NCBI GenBank assembly: GCA_025531455.1
Contig: JAMYHL010000017.1
Span: forward strand, 1-64,000
Length of the DNA: 64,000 nucleotides
Reading direction: 5' to 3'
Source of the DNA: Apiotrichum sp. Y4204
Taxonomy: Eukaryota > Basidiomycota > Tremellomycetes > Trichosporonales > Trichosporonaceae
Shown here: positions 44,467 through 54,852 of the stretch, in pieces
Numbering within the stretch: position 1 is the first letter of the stretch
Layout of the letters: each line of letters starts with the position of its first letter
Translations under genes and position numbers: made by a program
Notes under the pieces: model-generated
Database searches by the model: none
Told to the model about the DNA's origin: nothing
Seen by the model: the letters and a program-made list of their open reading frames with translations, nothing else

Positions 44467-46205
44467 ATGGTCCACACCGAGTTTTCAGACACGTCCAACA
44501 CGATTGCCGTGTTTGGCGGATACGTCGTAGTTGTCGGTTTGGTTTCTTTGCTCCTGAAGGACAAATACTTTATGTGTACGTTGGCATGGTATAAACTTGT
44601 GGTTTTTCTTTGCTTAACAGTCTAGCTGAGGCGCTCATTGCATTCTGCGTGGGGATTGCCTTTGGTCCCATTGGCGCCAATCTGTTCAACCCGCTCGACT
44701 GGGTCGGCGGCGACCGCCATTCTCTCAACTACCTCACCTTCCAAGTAAGCCGAATTGTCATTGCGGTCCAAGTATTCCTCACCGGCGCTGCCCTTCCCAA
44801 GAGATACATGCAGCTTGAGTGGCTGTCTCTCACCACCCTGCTCTTTCCGGTGATGACCGCCGCATGGTTTGTGAGCGCCTTGCTCATTTGGGCTCTGATA
44901 CCCGGCCTAACCTTCTTGGAAAGCTTGGCCATTGGGTCGTGCGTCACGCCTACTGACCCCGTCTTGTCAAACTCTATCTGCAAAGGGAGGTCGGGAAGAT
45001 GGTGTTTGAGCAGCTCCTAATGCGTAGGCGCTTTCGCGGAAAAGTATGTCCCACTGTCCGTCCGCAACATGCTGCTCGCTGAGGCGGGTGCAAATGACGG
45101 TCTTGGCTTTCCATTCCTCTTCATGGCCCTGCATCTCATCTTGATCAAAGAGCCTGGATACCAGTACCACACCATTGCTGGCGCGGTTGGCCAGTGGTGA
45201 GTCGCGGCAAAAGTGCCAGTCTCAACATTGCCACATCGCTCACGGAACAAGGTTTTACGATATTCTTCTCTACCAGATCCTTTTGTCATGTATCATCGGC
45301 GGTGTCATGGGCTACCTCGGGCTCAAGGTGCTCCGTTTTGCCCACGATAAGCAGTGCGTCATCCGAGGCGTTATCTACACTGACATTCAGCCTCATCGAC
45401 CATGGAGCCTTTCTCGCGTTTGGTCTGGGAATGGTCCTGTTTACGGCTGGCTGGGTCGGATCGGTGGGCTCGGACGACATACTTGCCTGCTTCGTCATGG
45501 GCTGCTTTATTAACTGGGACGACTTTTACCGCAAGAAGAACGAGGAGGATGCTTTCCAGGAGGTTTTGGACTCGCTCCTCAACACTGTGGGTAGGAAACC
45601 AAATCTTACGACAAGAATGACAATACTGACAGCAGGGAGTCTTCCTCTTTATCGGCGCTGTGATTCCGTGGCACGAGTTCAACAACTTCTGGGATATATC
45701 GCCGTGGAGACTCGTTGTCCTTGGTATCTTAGTAATGCTTCTTCGCCGTGTCCCAGCTGTCATCGCTTTCGTGAGTACCCCCGTGCCAAGTCACAGGGAA
45801 GCTGACGACAGAGCAAGTTTATTCCCGTGCTTGGCGGCTGGTTCGAGGCAGCATTTGCAGGCTACTTTGGCCCCATCGGTGTGGGTGCTGTTTTCTACAC
45901 CCAAGTCGCTCTTGAACGCATTCCCAGCAGCCGCGAGCGTTTGCTGCAGTGAGACTTTTGTCTCACGTCACTTTATTGACACCAGTGTCGTGCTGCCCGT
46001 GGTCTACTTTCTTGTCATGACGTCGATCATCGTCCACGGAATCACCATCCCTGCGGGCGTTGCGGTTTGGCAGGGATGGAAACTCGTCACGCGGCGTCGG
46101 CACGGAAAGCGCATCGACACGGGCGAGCACGAGCTAGAAACCGGCCAGATTGGGGGACCGCCGGTTGACGCCCAGGGAAGCTTGCCCGCCATGTCTCATG
46201 TCTAA
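44467..46205 (+). CDS. NHA1: Na+/H+ antiporter (NHA1/CPA1 type), phase break after exon 2
   Basis: Plasma-membrane exchanger for Na+/K+ against protons. Inferred exons: 44467-44573, 44621-44989, 45028-45196, 45252-45353, 45391-45590, 45650-45770, 45812-45948, 45986-46205. Family landmarks: LAEALIAFCVGIAFGPIGANLFNP, the TDPVLSNSI motif with its conserved Asp, NMLLAEAGANDGLGFPF with the ND pair, and FIPVLGGWFEAAFAGYFGPIGVGAVFY. Every junction is in phase except intron 2 (44990-45027): joining KGR to FAEKYVP needs one base fewer. The protein lacks the long hydrophilic tail of yeast Nha1. It may be a recent pseudogene, or one base may be wrong. Confidence 0.8.
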
Positions 46206-46660
46206 CTGAGGTCGAGAGCACGTTGCTAACTCCACTGCTCTGTCCTTGCATGGCGTCTTGATGTACACTCCAGGAAGATATCAGCTTCCGACGCTTCTTA
46301 TCTCTCTCTCCGTAGCGTTGCTGAGCAATTGTATAGGGAGCCCCAGGGACGATTGCAGCTATATCGGGGATGCCAAGTGGACGCGTTGTTGTCTGGCAGC
46401 GAGGTTGTTATTGAGTGTGGCGTTTATGGGCTGAGTTTTGGCAACGTGGTCGGTGGTGATGTAGAGACTGGCCAGACTGGAAGTGAGCAACGTGTGAGGA
46501 AACATCGACATCGGGTCGATGCCGACTTATCCGTGCTCCATGACTCCCAGTTCCCAGTCTTGGCACGTTCCGTTCTTGCTTCATTTACTCTACGGTGTAT
46601 CTGGCATTCTGGATTTCAGACCATCTGACTCCTTATAGCTTCCCGTTCGTGGCCGCTCGA
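46206..46660. other. Short region between convergent genes, no gene seen
   Basis: No gene or structured element is evident between the antiporter and the Q-rich protein gene. Confidence 0.55.
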
Positions 46661-47656
46661 CTACCAGTAGTTTCCGTCCTCGTCGGGGTACTGCAGTGAG
46701 CCACACTCCTCGTCCACACTCACGTTGCCGTTCTCATCGGGATAGCGTCCCTGGTCGTCGGGGTAGCGACCTCGCCGTCAACCTCCTTTCCTTGTCCTCT
46801 ACTCAAACCCAAGCTCACCGTTCTCGTCGGGGTAGTTGCCGTTGTCGTCGGGATAGCGCCCTTGGTCGTCGGGGTAACGTCCATTCGCGTCGGGGTAGTT
46901 GCCGTTGTCGTCCGGGTAGCGCCCCTGGTCATCGGGATAGCGACCATTTGCGTCGGGGTACGGGCCGGCATCGTCGTCGCCGCAGTCGCGCTGGGCAGGC
47001 TCAGGCGCAGCTGTGGCTCATAAGTCTCCGCATAGATCTGTACCGGCACTTCACGACTCACGCTGGTGGTGCTGAGGCTCGTTTTGCTGGGGCTGCTGCT
47101 GCTGCTGCTGGGGTGCGGTCGCGGCCGCGTCCTGCTTCTCGTTCTCCCCCTCGTCGTCCGAGTCCTCGTTGAACTGGCTGTACGCGTACGCGCCGGCACC
47201 GACAAGCGCAGCGGCTCCAACACCAGCAGCGAGGCCGACACCAATCTTCTTGCCGGTCGACCAGCCTTCCTTCTTCTGCTCCGGAGCGTGCTGCTGGTGC
47301 TGAGCGTGGCTCTGTGGGTACTGCTGCTGCTGGTAGCCGCTCTGCTGGTAGCCGCCCTGTTGGTAGCCACCTTGCTGGGGGCTCTGCTGGTAACCGTATG
47401 GCTGCTGCTGGTAGCCTTGTTGCGGGTAGCCCTGCTGGGGGTAGCCCTGCTGCGGGTAACCCTGCTGCTGCTGGGGGTATCCTTGCTGCGGGTATCCTTG
47501 CTGCTGCACCTGCTGGGCGCCTGTCTGTTAGAAATGTCGAGCCGTCAAGGTAGACTGGACAAGCGTACCAATCCTTGATAGAGTACGCCCGCAGCTGAGG
47601 ACCGGTCTGGACTCACGCTTCTCGTCGTCGCTCTTCATAAAGTCGAAGACGCCCAT
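46661..47656 (-). CDS. Q-rich protein with glycine-zipper helix and ten YPD heptads
   Basis: Five exons (47656-47617, 47520-47062, 47010-46819, 46770-46724, 46690-46661), 255 residues, all phases consistent. The order is: MGVFDFMKSDDEK start; YPQQG-type pentapeptide repeats rich in Gln, Tyr and Gly (about 20-95); a glycine-zipper-like membrane helix GKKIGVGLAAGVGAAALVGAGAYAY; an acidic stretch and polyQ; a short link; then ten heptads of consensus YPD[DAE][NQD]G[RN] ending in YW. Two introns lie inside heptads and splice without disturbing the register. Low-complexity Q/Y/G plus a membrane-active helix suggests a membrane-associated, possibly aggregating protein. The family of the C-terminal repeat is unknown to me. 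Confidence 0.85.
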
Positions 47657-48736
47657 CGTGTCGTACTGCGCGTTCGGTAACGGTGGTGGTGTACAGATCT
47701 GAGATCATGCAACCCGAGATACATATACTCATGACCACTGCAGAGATGGCACAGTGCACTACGTGGAGCCCAACCACCACTCCTCATCATGCCATGCTTG
47801 GGGCGCTCGGACCCCGTCGTGGGTCGCGGTGGCGGACACTACGGAAAAGAAGCTACTAAGGATGGTGGACGAATGGCCAGAGGACATTGTGGACGAGAGA
47901 GATCATAGCGGCAGGATACAAAGACAAGTTGCAGTGATGTCTCACGGAAGGAGATATAGATCGTCAAGAGAATGAGAAGGGAGCCAAGAGGTAAAGTACA
48001 GGCCACAACAGGTCGGTGCTACTACTGTCTACCGCCCTGCTCTTGCGCAAGGGCCACTTGCCATCAAATCTCAGAGGATATAGGACTCTGCACGTTCGCG
48101 TCCGCACCGCGGCACAGCAGTCGGCCATTGTCCCATCGGTTCATACAGGAGGCTGCTTCGCGAGCTTCTGTGAGCCTGAAGTGTACTGCAGTTTGGTACC
48201 TGCTGTGCGGTGTGGGGCTCATTCAATCTCCTGTTGGGGAGTGGGGCACCAGCCGTGCGGGCCGGAGACCAGGCCATGCCGTCTACTCGACAGCTGCAAT
48301 TGGGCACCGATACCTCCAGAGAACCAGTTCGATTGCAATGGCGGCGGCATCGCCTTGGGCGTGCTCGACGGTCTGCGTTTCTGTCTGTTGGGAATGTATC
48401 AGGGAACGGGAGACGCCGCGTCGCAGGAATACCGCCCTCAAGCCGAACATGGATGTGATTGTGCCACACTGCAGTACTGTAGTTTGCTCCACACAAGCAT
48501 TGCACTGAAGAAGATCAAACACGATCAAACACTCTGCCGACTTCTCGCACCACACGGCCACCGCATCCCAGATCACGGACGCATGAGATCTTGCGTTAAC
48601 GACCGTGGGACGTCACATTGCTGCTCCCATTATCACCTCTCTGCGCCGCTTGCGCTGCTACCGGTCCTCGTCCTCACTGACCCCCGAATCGCTGGCAACG
48701 GGTGCGGTCCTTGCTGTCGTGACGGCGCTGGGTGTA
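47657..48736. other. Intergenic region of about 1.1 kb left of the transposon
   Basis: Frames up to 283 codons occur on the plus strand but run into the transposon and overlap others; no domain is recognised. No gene is called. Confidence 0.5.
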
Positions 48737-48839
48737 CAGTTATCACGGGCAATTTCCTTGCGCGGGACCAAATTCCGCCACTCTCGACACTTTTCAACTC
48801 ATACTCAGAAGTAGATATCAGTAGAGAATTCCCTCTCAT

Positions 48840-49232
48840 GCATGCAATATCGCATCTAGAGCCTTGAAAATCGGTGTGGAGCATGGGAGGGGCCTGTACA
48901 GATGAATTCTGGCGGCAGTTTGACTGGAAATGATGCATAGGCGACGAAGATGCTGGCCAATTATGATCAGTGTTCACTTGGTGGGGCAGCAGAGGGGTTC
49001 ATGCAAACACCGCAACAGTCCATCCCACAGGCATCGCATAGCTTTCAAACTCGGTGTATGACACTCCAGGGGGCTGCTATGACAAATTCTGGCAGAAGTT
49101 TCACATGAGATAATGCATGGGTTGGACAGGAGGGTGGCGCTTTTGGGGCACATTTTGGTAGGACATTTTTTGCCATGAGCGCTTCCAATCCATTCTCCTA
49201 CCATAAATACTGCTCATAGAGCCTTCAAACTT
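48840..49232. repeat. 180-bp-period subterminal repeat inside the transposon
   Basis: The phrase GCCTTCAAAC or a close variant starts at 48861, 49041 and 49221, exactly 180 bp apart each time. A second shared phrase, AATTCTGGC.G.AGTTT, begins at 48905 and 49085, again 180 bp apart, with ATGCAT following at the same offset in both. The third unit is cut short by the transposase start at 49236. Confidence 0.75.
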
Positions 49233-49235
49233 GGC

Positions 49236-50291
49236 ATGCATCTCGCCATGGCCCCTATCCGCACACCCCGAAAAAGACACAGTGATATAATCGCTGCCTG
49301 TCGCGTCGCTCCTGTCAAGAAGGTCGCCCTTAAGTTCAACTGCACCCCTCAAAATGTGAGGCAACATCTCTCCAGGGCCACTTCCTACACCTCTCCCTCG
49401 CCTCCCAGGGCCGCTGGGCAATCAGAAAAGTTCGACAAACACGATAAACGGCCTATTAGGGCGATAATGCAGGCGCATCAGCGGGAATCAGAGCTAGAAA
49501 TGAGAAAAATTCTTGCCTCTCATGGGTTTCCCATGGGAGGGGACCTCTTCCGCAGCCTGAGAACCTCTTTTGGCCTCTTTCGACGCAGGGCTAGACGCAC
49601 ACCCTATCTGTCTCTCAAGAATATCAAGCATCGGCTTGATTATTGCAAGAGGAACAGACATTTTGACTGGACCCAAGTCATCTTTGTTGATGAGGCAACT
49701 CTCACCTTAGATCGCAAGGGGAAGGCCTTTGTCACGCACCCAAGGGGGGAGGCAAAGTCCCAGAGGTACACAAGACCTTCCTTTAAGTCTGGAAAGGCTT
49801 CGGTCCATGTCTGGGGGGCTGTCTGGCATGGAGGAAGGTCGCTTCTGGTGCGCTTTGACACCTCTGAGTCTGATGGCAAAAGAGGTGGTGTGACTGGCAA
49901 CATCTACTACCATCAAATCACCCTCCCCCATCTTCTCCCCATCTTCAAACGGCGCAGGGACCACTGGCGCGGCTACGGCAAGCCTTACATCGTCGAAGAT
50001 GGCTGCGGAATCCACAAGAAGTACAGAAAAGAGTGTCTGGAGAAAGGTATGAGGTTCATGGACCACCCTGCCTCATCACCTGATCTTAACCCCATAGAAC
50101 TCGTCTGGGCGTGAATCAAGTACAAGCTAGAGCGTCTAGATACTTTCCCAACTACCCCCGATGGGTTATTTGAGGCTGCAGCGCAGTTGTTTAAAGAATA
50201 TCCCCAGGAGAGTATAGATAAGGCCATCTGCCACATGTCTGATAGAATGGTGGAGGTCATCAATGCAGATGGCAAGGCGTCGTCGAAATAG
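49236..50291 (+). pseudogene. Tc1/mariner-type transposase with one nonsense codon
   Basis: Single-exon DDE transposase of 351 codons if the TGA at 50112-50114 is counted as a residue. The N-terminus is a helix-turn-helix-like region (KKVALKFNCTPQNVRQHL). Catalytic residues are D152 (VIFVDEATL), D255 (YIVEDGCGIH) and E288 (SPDLNPIELVW); by my count 32 residues lie between the second Asp and the Glu. The TGA falls directly after ELVWA, where relatives have Trp; TGG to TGA is one transition. Another 59 codons stay open after it, to TAG 50289-50291, so the lesion is recent. The DDE triad itself is upstream of the stop. Confidence 0.85.
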
Positions 50292-50748
50292 CTTGTATCT
50301 TCACCAAACTTCCTATGCACTCAGTTCACATGCTTCCCAGCCTCTCCTCAAAATTTTACATGCATAGCTGCATTTTTGGATGAGTACTATCGATTTCTAA
50401 AAAATCGTGAGAGCCGGCGACGATGGTTGTGGCGCCGAAAAACGAGTGTGGCGGACAAGGAAATTGCCCGTGATAACTGTATCCCTGCGGTCGCGGCCAA
50501 GTATGAACGACCCATAAGAATCGACAGTCAGTACACCTGCGACGCGCGCGCCGCTGTGTTGGTTCCCGGCATGTGACTGTGTTATTGTACCATTGGTTAT
50601 CAGGACTGCGTCTGTAGTCATGCATCTCATTCACGAAGGGAAGGCGAAGTCAGCCATGTCGTCAGTCGGAAAGCCATAGAGTGTGTGCGTGAGATCATAG
50701 TGGTTGGTGTCTATGCAGATGTGTTGAATCCTCTCAGTGATGTGGTCT

Positions 50749-52491
50749 TCACGCGTGGCACTGCGTGACCTTGACCTCTACAGTCTCCATCGCCTGCTCT
50801 GCCCCGCCTCCGGTCCCACAGCAGGTGGTGCGGCAGAAACACGACGCCTCGACCTTGACGTCCGCGACGGCGAGCGCGAGCTGGAGCTGGGGGCGGACGA
50901 GGGCTGCCTCGGCCTCCCGCCCGAGGCGCGTAAGACACTCGTGGTAGCCGTGCAGAGCCCATACATTGTTCGGGTGGCGGCACGCGCGGGGCAGCGTGTC
51001 CTTGAACCCGAGGTCCTCGGCGTATGCCTCGGCCGCCTCCTCGACCCGCCCCTGCTCGAGCAGGAGGGCAGCGTACGCGTGCCGCGGCGGCTGCATCCAT
51101 CCCCATGGCTCAGCGTAGACTAGCGAGTCGCTGCGCTGGATAGCAAGGCGGAGGGCGGTAAATGCGGCGTCGTAGTTTTTCCGGCGGTACTCGAGCTCGC
51201 CCTCGAGCATCGCGTCGGCAACGGCCATAATGTCCGTCCATGAGTTCGGGTACTCGAAGCGCGTGGGTAGAATGGCATCGCGTGCTTTGCGGAAGGCGTC
51301 GCGCTCCGCCTCGGCCCTCGGAATATCGCCAAGGACGGCGTACGCGATCCCCCGTGCGTAGTGCAGCACTGTGGTGGTGACGCAGTAGAACTTCCTGTCC
51401 TCTGGGAACTGCAGCGCAAGGATATCCGCCCAGCGGCCGAAGCGCACGAGCACATGTGTGCGGTAGGATTTGAAGCCCTCGAGCCAGTCGGCCATCGGTG
51501 GGCTCTCGATGCGGTACAGCTTCTCCGTGAGGTTTTTCTCCATGCGCTCGACCGTGGCCATCGCGACGCCAAACTGACCATTGAACATGGCCGCGTAGAT
51601 CGGAAAAGTGTAATCGTGCAGCCGGTAGAAGGTGTAAAAGTCGGTTGAGCTTCCCAGCGCGGCATACTTTTCGTCCCCGAGGACGGCCTGCTCGTGCGTG
51701 GCAATGCACCGCCGGTAGTCCCCGATGAGGATGTCGATGTGCCCCGGCATGTGATTGAGGTGTCCGCTGTCCGGTACCAGCCCGCGCAGGTGGTCTCCGG
51801 CCACGACCGCGGCCTCGGGTGTGCGGCTCAGTTCCATGAGGTGGATGTAGAAGTGGAGCACGCCCGGGTGGGTCGTGGACTTGGGGTCCGTCATGGCGCG
51901 GTCGAGCACCTCCTTGATCACGAGCGTCTGGCTGTCCTCGCGCGGCTCGCCCGTCTGCAGGTCCCACAGCTGCCACGGTGCGATAGCCATGAGCGCGTCA
52001 GCATACAGCGCCACGACGTCGAGGTTGTCCGGAAACTGCGCATACACTCCCGCCATGGCGTCCGCGTACGCCCGGTTCCAGACCTTAAAGTCGTCCCCGC
52101 GGTCGGCGGGGAAGCGCGCGGCAATGGCGCTTGACAGCGCGGCCTCGAGCGGCGTGCGGGCCAGCTCGACCGCGCGCGCCGAGGCGAGGTGGGAGGTGTG
52201 TAGCGAACGCTTCAGGTCCTCCTTGTCGAACAGCTCCCATTCCTTGTTGTAGTTTGGCCCGAGCGCGTACGCAATGCCCCAGTACGCCATTGCGCAGTCT
52301 GCGTCAAATGACAGCGCGTACCGGAAACACCGCTCCGCCTCCTCGTGGTGGAACCCGTACGACCAGTTGAGGCCGCGGTTGAACCAGGTCTGCGCGAGCG
52401 GCGACGTCGTGCTCACGCGCATCTCGTAGGATCCAAGGTCGTACGGGTACGTGTCGGCCGGCGGGGCGGGGAGCGCCATCGAGATGGTCAT
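50749..52491 (-). CDS. TPR-repeat domain protein with a Cys-rich tail
   Basis: Single exon, 580 residues. Helical pairs of the tetratricopeptide type run throughout, for example WFNRGLNWSYGFHHEEAERCFRYALSFD at the start and HAYAALLLEQGRVEEAAEAYAEDL near the end. It matches the widespread 550-residue TPR protein family (bacteria and fungi) of unknown function whose N-terminal part begins FDLG..F.V.T....Q.WF.RGL. An unusual C-terminal extension holds CFCRTTCCG, four cysteines in eight residues, absent from family members I know. I chose ATG 52491 (MTISMALPAP) because the 60 upstream in-frame residues are leader-like. Confidence 0.88.
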   Translation of the reverse strand: MTISMALPAPPADTYPYDLGSYEMRVSTTSPLAQTWFNRGLNWSYGFHHEEAERCFRYALSFDADCAMAYWGIAYALGPNYNKEWELFDKEDLKRSLHTSHLASARAVELARTPLEAALSSAIAARFPADRGDDFKVWNRAYADAMAGVYAQFPDNLDVVALYADALMAIAPWQLWDLQTGEPREDSQTLVIKEVLDRAMTDPKSTTHPGVLHFYIHLMELSRTPEAAVVAGDHLRGLVPDSGHLNHMPGHIDILIGDYRRCIATHEQAVLGDEKYAALGSSTDFYTFYRLHDYTFPIYAAMFNGQFGVAMATVERMEKNLTEKLYRIESPPMADWLEGFKSYRTHVLVRFGRWADILALQFPEDRKFYCVTTTVLHYARGIAYAVLGDIPRAEAERDAFRKARDAILPTRFEYPNSWTDIMAVADAMLEGELEYRRKNYDAAFTALRLAIQRSDSLVYAEPWGWMQPPRHAYAALLLEQGRVEEAAEAYAEDLGFKDTLPRACRHPNNVWALHGYHECLTRLGREAEAALVRPQLQLALAVADVKVEASCFCRTTCCGTGGGAEQAMETVEVKVTQCHA

Positions 52492-52964
52492 TGTGGGGAG
52501 GTGTGTAGTGTAGAAGGCAAGTGGGGAGATGGGATGCAATCTCGCGTCTGGGCCGAAACTTGTCGTTTGACGACGAGTGTCTCGGTTCTCGGTCTTTTGT
52601 CCGTTTTCGGTCAAAGCCGCCGCCACCCAAGACAAGAGTTTAGCCGCCGGCTGTCGAGGGATTGCATGCATTGCATGTCGCGGAGCTCAATGAGGCGCGG
52701 TACCCATAACGGCATCGCGCGGTGTCATTGCATGCAAGGGCGTGGACTCATACTCGACGAGTTGCTGGACGAGTGCCAGGAGGAGTCGACAGTTCCAATG
52801 CGAGAAAGACTGGGATGCGATTGATAGATATCCATACGGCACATGAAGCCATGCACGCTGACGCACTCCAGCACATCCTGAATACTGCTAGCAACCGCAC
52901 AATAACACATTGTTCATATAAAGTATATACCTGCCGCACAAGAGCACAGCTCCGTGGCAGGCTT
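52492..52964. other. Intergenic region, no gene seen
   Basis: Contains the TPR gene promoter and several GCATGCA runs (about 52665-52680). No gene is seen. Confidence 0.55.
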
Positions 52965-54852
52965 CTAGACAAAGAGGGTGGCGGCGAGGGCGGCGGCGAA
53001 GACACCAGCGGCGCTGGCGGCGAGACCGCGGGCGCCGCTGCCGCTGCCGGCCTTGGCACCCTCGGCGGTGCCGCTGGCGGAGGCGTCCTTGGGGGTGCCG
53101 GTGGTGGAGCCGCCGGTGGCGCCGGAAGGCGAGGCCGGCTTGTTGCCGTTGGCGGTGCCCGAGGCGGTGTTGGCCGAGTTGCCGGCGGTCGAACCTGCGG
53201 TAGTGCCGGTGGCGTCGGGAGCAGTCGAAGCGCCAGAGACGGCAGAAGCTGCAGAAGAGCTGTCAACAGACACGTTAGGAGACGTCGTGTTGCTCTCAGC
53301 AGAGATGGCAACAGCGACCGAGCCGTTGGAAACGGCAGGCGCGGCAGAAGCAGCAGTAGCGGACGTACTGGCAGCATCTGCGTTAGAAGAAGCCGCGGCG
53401 GCCGACGAAACCGCGGGAGGGTTGGCGTTGGCCGAGTTCATGGCGCTGAGCGTGTCCTTGAGGAAGTTGATCGCGGCGGACTGATATCAGCAGTGCTCCC
53501 GAAGTTGTGCTCCATTACGCACCCAGTTGTTCATCTCGCCGTACCAGACCATGACACCGGTCTCGGGGTAGTTGACCTGGGCCTTGGCCTGGGCGAGACA
53601 GGTGCCGAAATCCTTGGGCGTGGGGATCTGGGCCTCGGTGTTGGCGTGCGCGAGCTCGTTCTTGTTCCAGAGCTTGCCGACGGTGATCTTGTCCATGGGG
53701 ATGTTGCACTGCTGCGAGATCTGGGCGAGCGAGAGGAAGCCGTTGTTGTCCGAGTGCCACATGGTGTTCTACCGTTAGTGATGAAGACAACAGTGACCCA
53801 CAGGGCAAGTGTCCCAGGTGCCCGGGAAGCCGTTGTAGAACTGCATGTTGTACCACGAGATGGTGTCGCCGGCGGTGCCCTGGAGACGGCAGAAGACGCT
53901 GTTGGCGCTGCCGTACTGGTCGCCGTAGATCCAAGCGGTCGGGGTCGACGAGATGGCCTGCGAGGGAAGCTGGTTGCGGAGCTCCTTGTGGAACTTGGTG
54001 AGCCAGTCGAGCGCAAAGTCGGGGTTGTCCTGGAGCGGCTTGAAGTCTGGGGGTTAGGGGGACATGTTCAGAGGAGATGCATGGGATGTGATGATCACAC
54101 TCGTTCGCATCTCTCCACCTTCGAGCTCGCTTCCTGGCGGCACTCACCCTCAAAGTCAATGTCGACACCGTCGACGCCGTTGGTCTTAGCCCACGAGGCG
54201 AGGCTTTGGGCGACCTGGACGGGGTCCTTCTTGTCGGTGATCACATTGTCGCCGTAACCGAATGCCGAGACCATGACGGCGATACCGGCGTTGTGGTACG
54301 AGTCGAGGATCGACTGGCGCTGCGACGCCGAGAGGCCCTCCCAAACCTTCGAGGCCTGGGGTCAGCGAGTTGCACGAGCCGCCAAGGATAGAGAGCTGGG
54401 GGCGATCGAGGGCCGGGGTGCGATCACGCCTGAGCACCTGCGACGAGTCCGACGCCACGACGCTCATGCGTTGTGCACAGCTTTTAACACCCGCCACCCC
54501 CACTCTTACCCGTCCTCCATCCCCGACTTACAGTAGTAGCGCCCGAGGTGGTCCAGAAAGCGAGGAGCACGCGGTTGTACGGCGCGACGCTGTCGGCCGT
54601 CGGCCAGTTCGACGAGGTGATCTCGTCTGGACTCGGTCAGTTACATATCACGCCGGCTTAGTAAATCAAGCCAGCTTGTCAGCTCGCCAACGCACCGTAA
54701 ACGTAGAGAGAGTAGTGGGGCGCGCCAAAGCTGACGCCGCGAGGAGCGAGCGCACGGGAGGCGCGGTGGGATCCCGGCTGCGCGCGGTGCGAGGCGGCGT
54801 TGGCGGTCGCGCCCAGCGCGAGGGCAGTAAGGAGCGTGGTGGAGAGAAGCAT
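52965..54852 (-). CDS. GH18 chitinase, GPI-anchor type
   Basis: Six exons (54852-54696, 54626-54532, 54355-54148, 54046-53802, 53768-53523, 53480-52965), 488 residues. A signal peptide (about 1-20) precedes the catalytic barrel. Strand 3 reads GIAVMVSAFG. The active site GVDGVDIDFE is the DxxDxDxE motif with the catalytic Glu. Later GH18 features follow (ISWYNMQFYNG; GVMVWYGEMNNW). From about residue 330 a Ser/Thr/Ala-rich stalk leads to a hydrophobic end (GLAASAAGVFAAALAATLFV) typical of GPI anchoring. It is expected to hydrolyse chitin at the wall during growth or cell separation. Intron 2 (176 nt) is unusually long for this window. Confidence 0.92.

Larger units (their letters stand above)
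48737..50479 (+). mobile_element. Complete Tc1/mariner-type DNA transposon
   Basis: Perfect 24-bp terminal inverted repeats start CAGTTATCACGGGC at 48737-48760 and end in the reverse complement at 50456-50479. Both are flanked by the dinucleotide TA (48735-48736 and 50480-50481), the usual target duplication of this superfamily. A second similar block (CCGCCAC.CTCG) extends the inverted repeat inward with a gap. The 1743-bp element carries one transposase gene. The left subterminal part contains a degenerate repeat with a 180-bp period (see separate entry). Confidence 0.92.

Noticed and set aside
47060..47520. PolyQ/YPQQG region as an assembly artefact or transposon repeat
   Set aside because: It is in frame, lies between well-phased introns and adjoins a clear glycine-zipper helix, so it is a real coding repeat.
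48016..48867. A 283-codon plus-strand frame left of the transposon
   Set aside because: It runs across the transposon's left end and has no recognisable domain, so it cannot be one old gene.
54356..54420. Sequence reading LSILGGSCNSLTP inside chitinase intron 2, like a GH18 SxGG motif
   Set aside because: It is out of frame with the next exon and no splice joins it. The true strand-3 motif (VSAFG) is already in exon 3.
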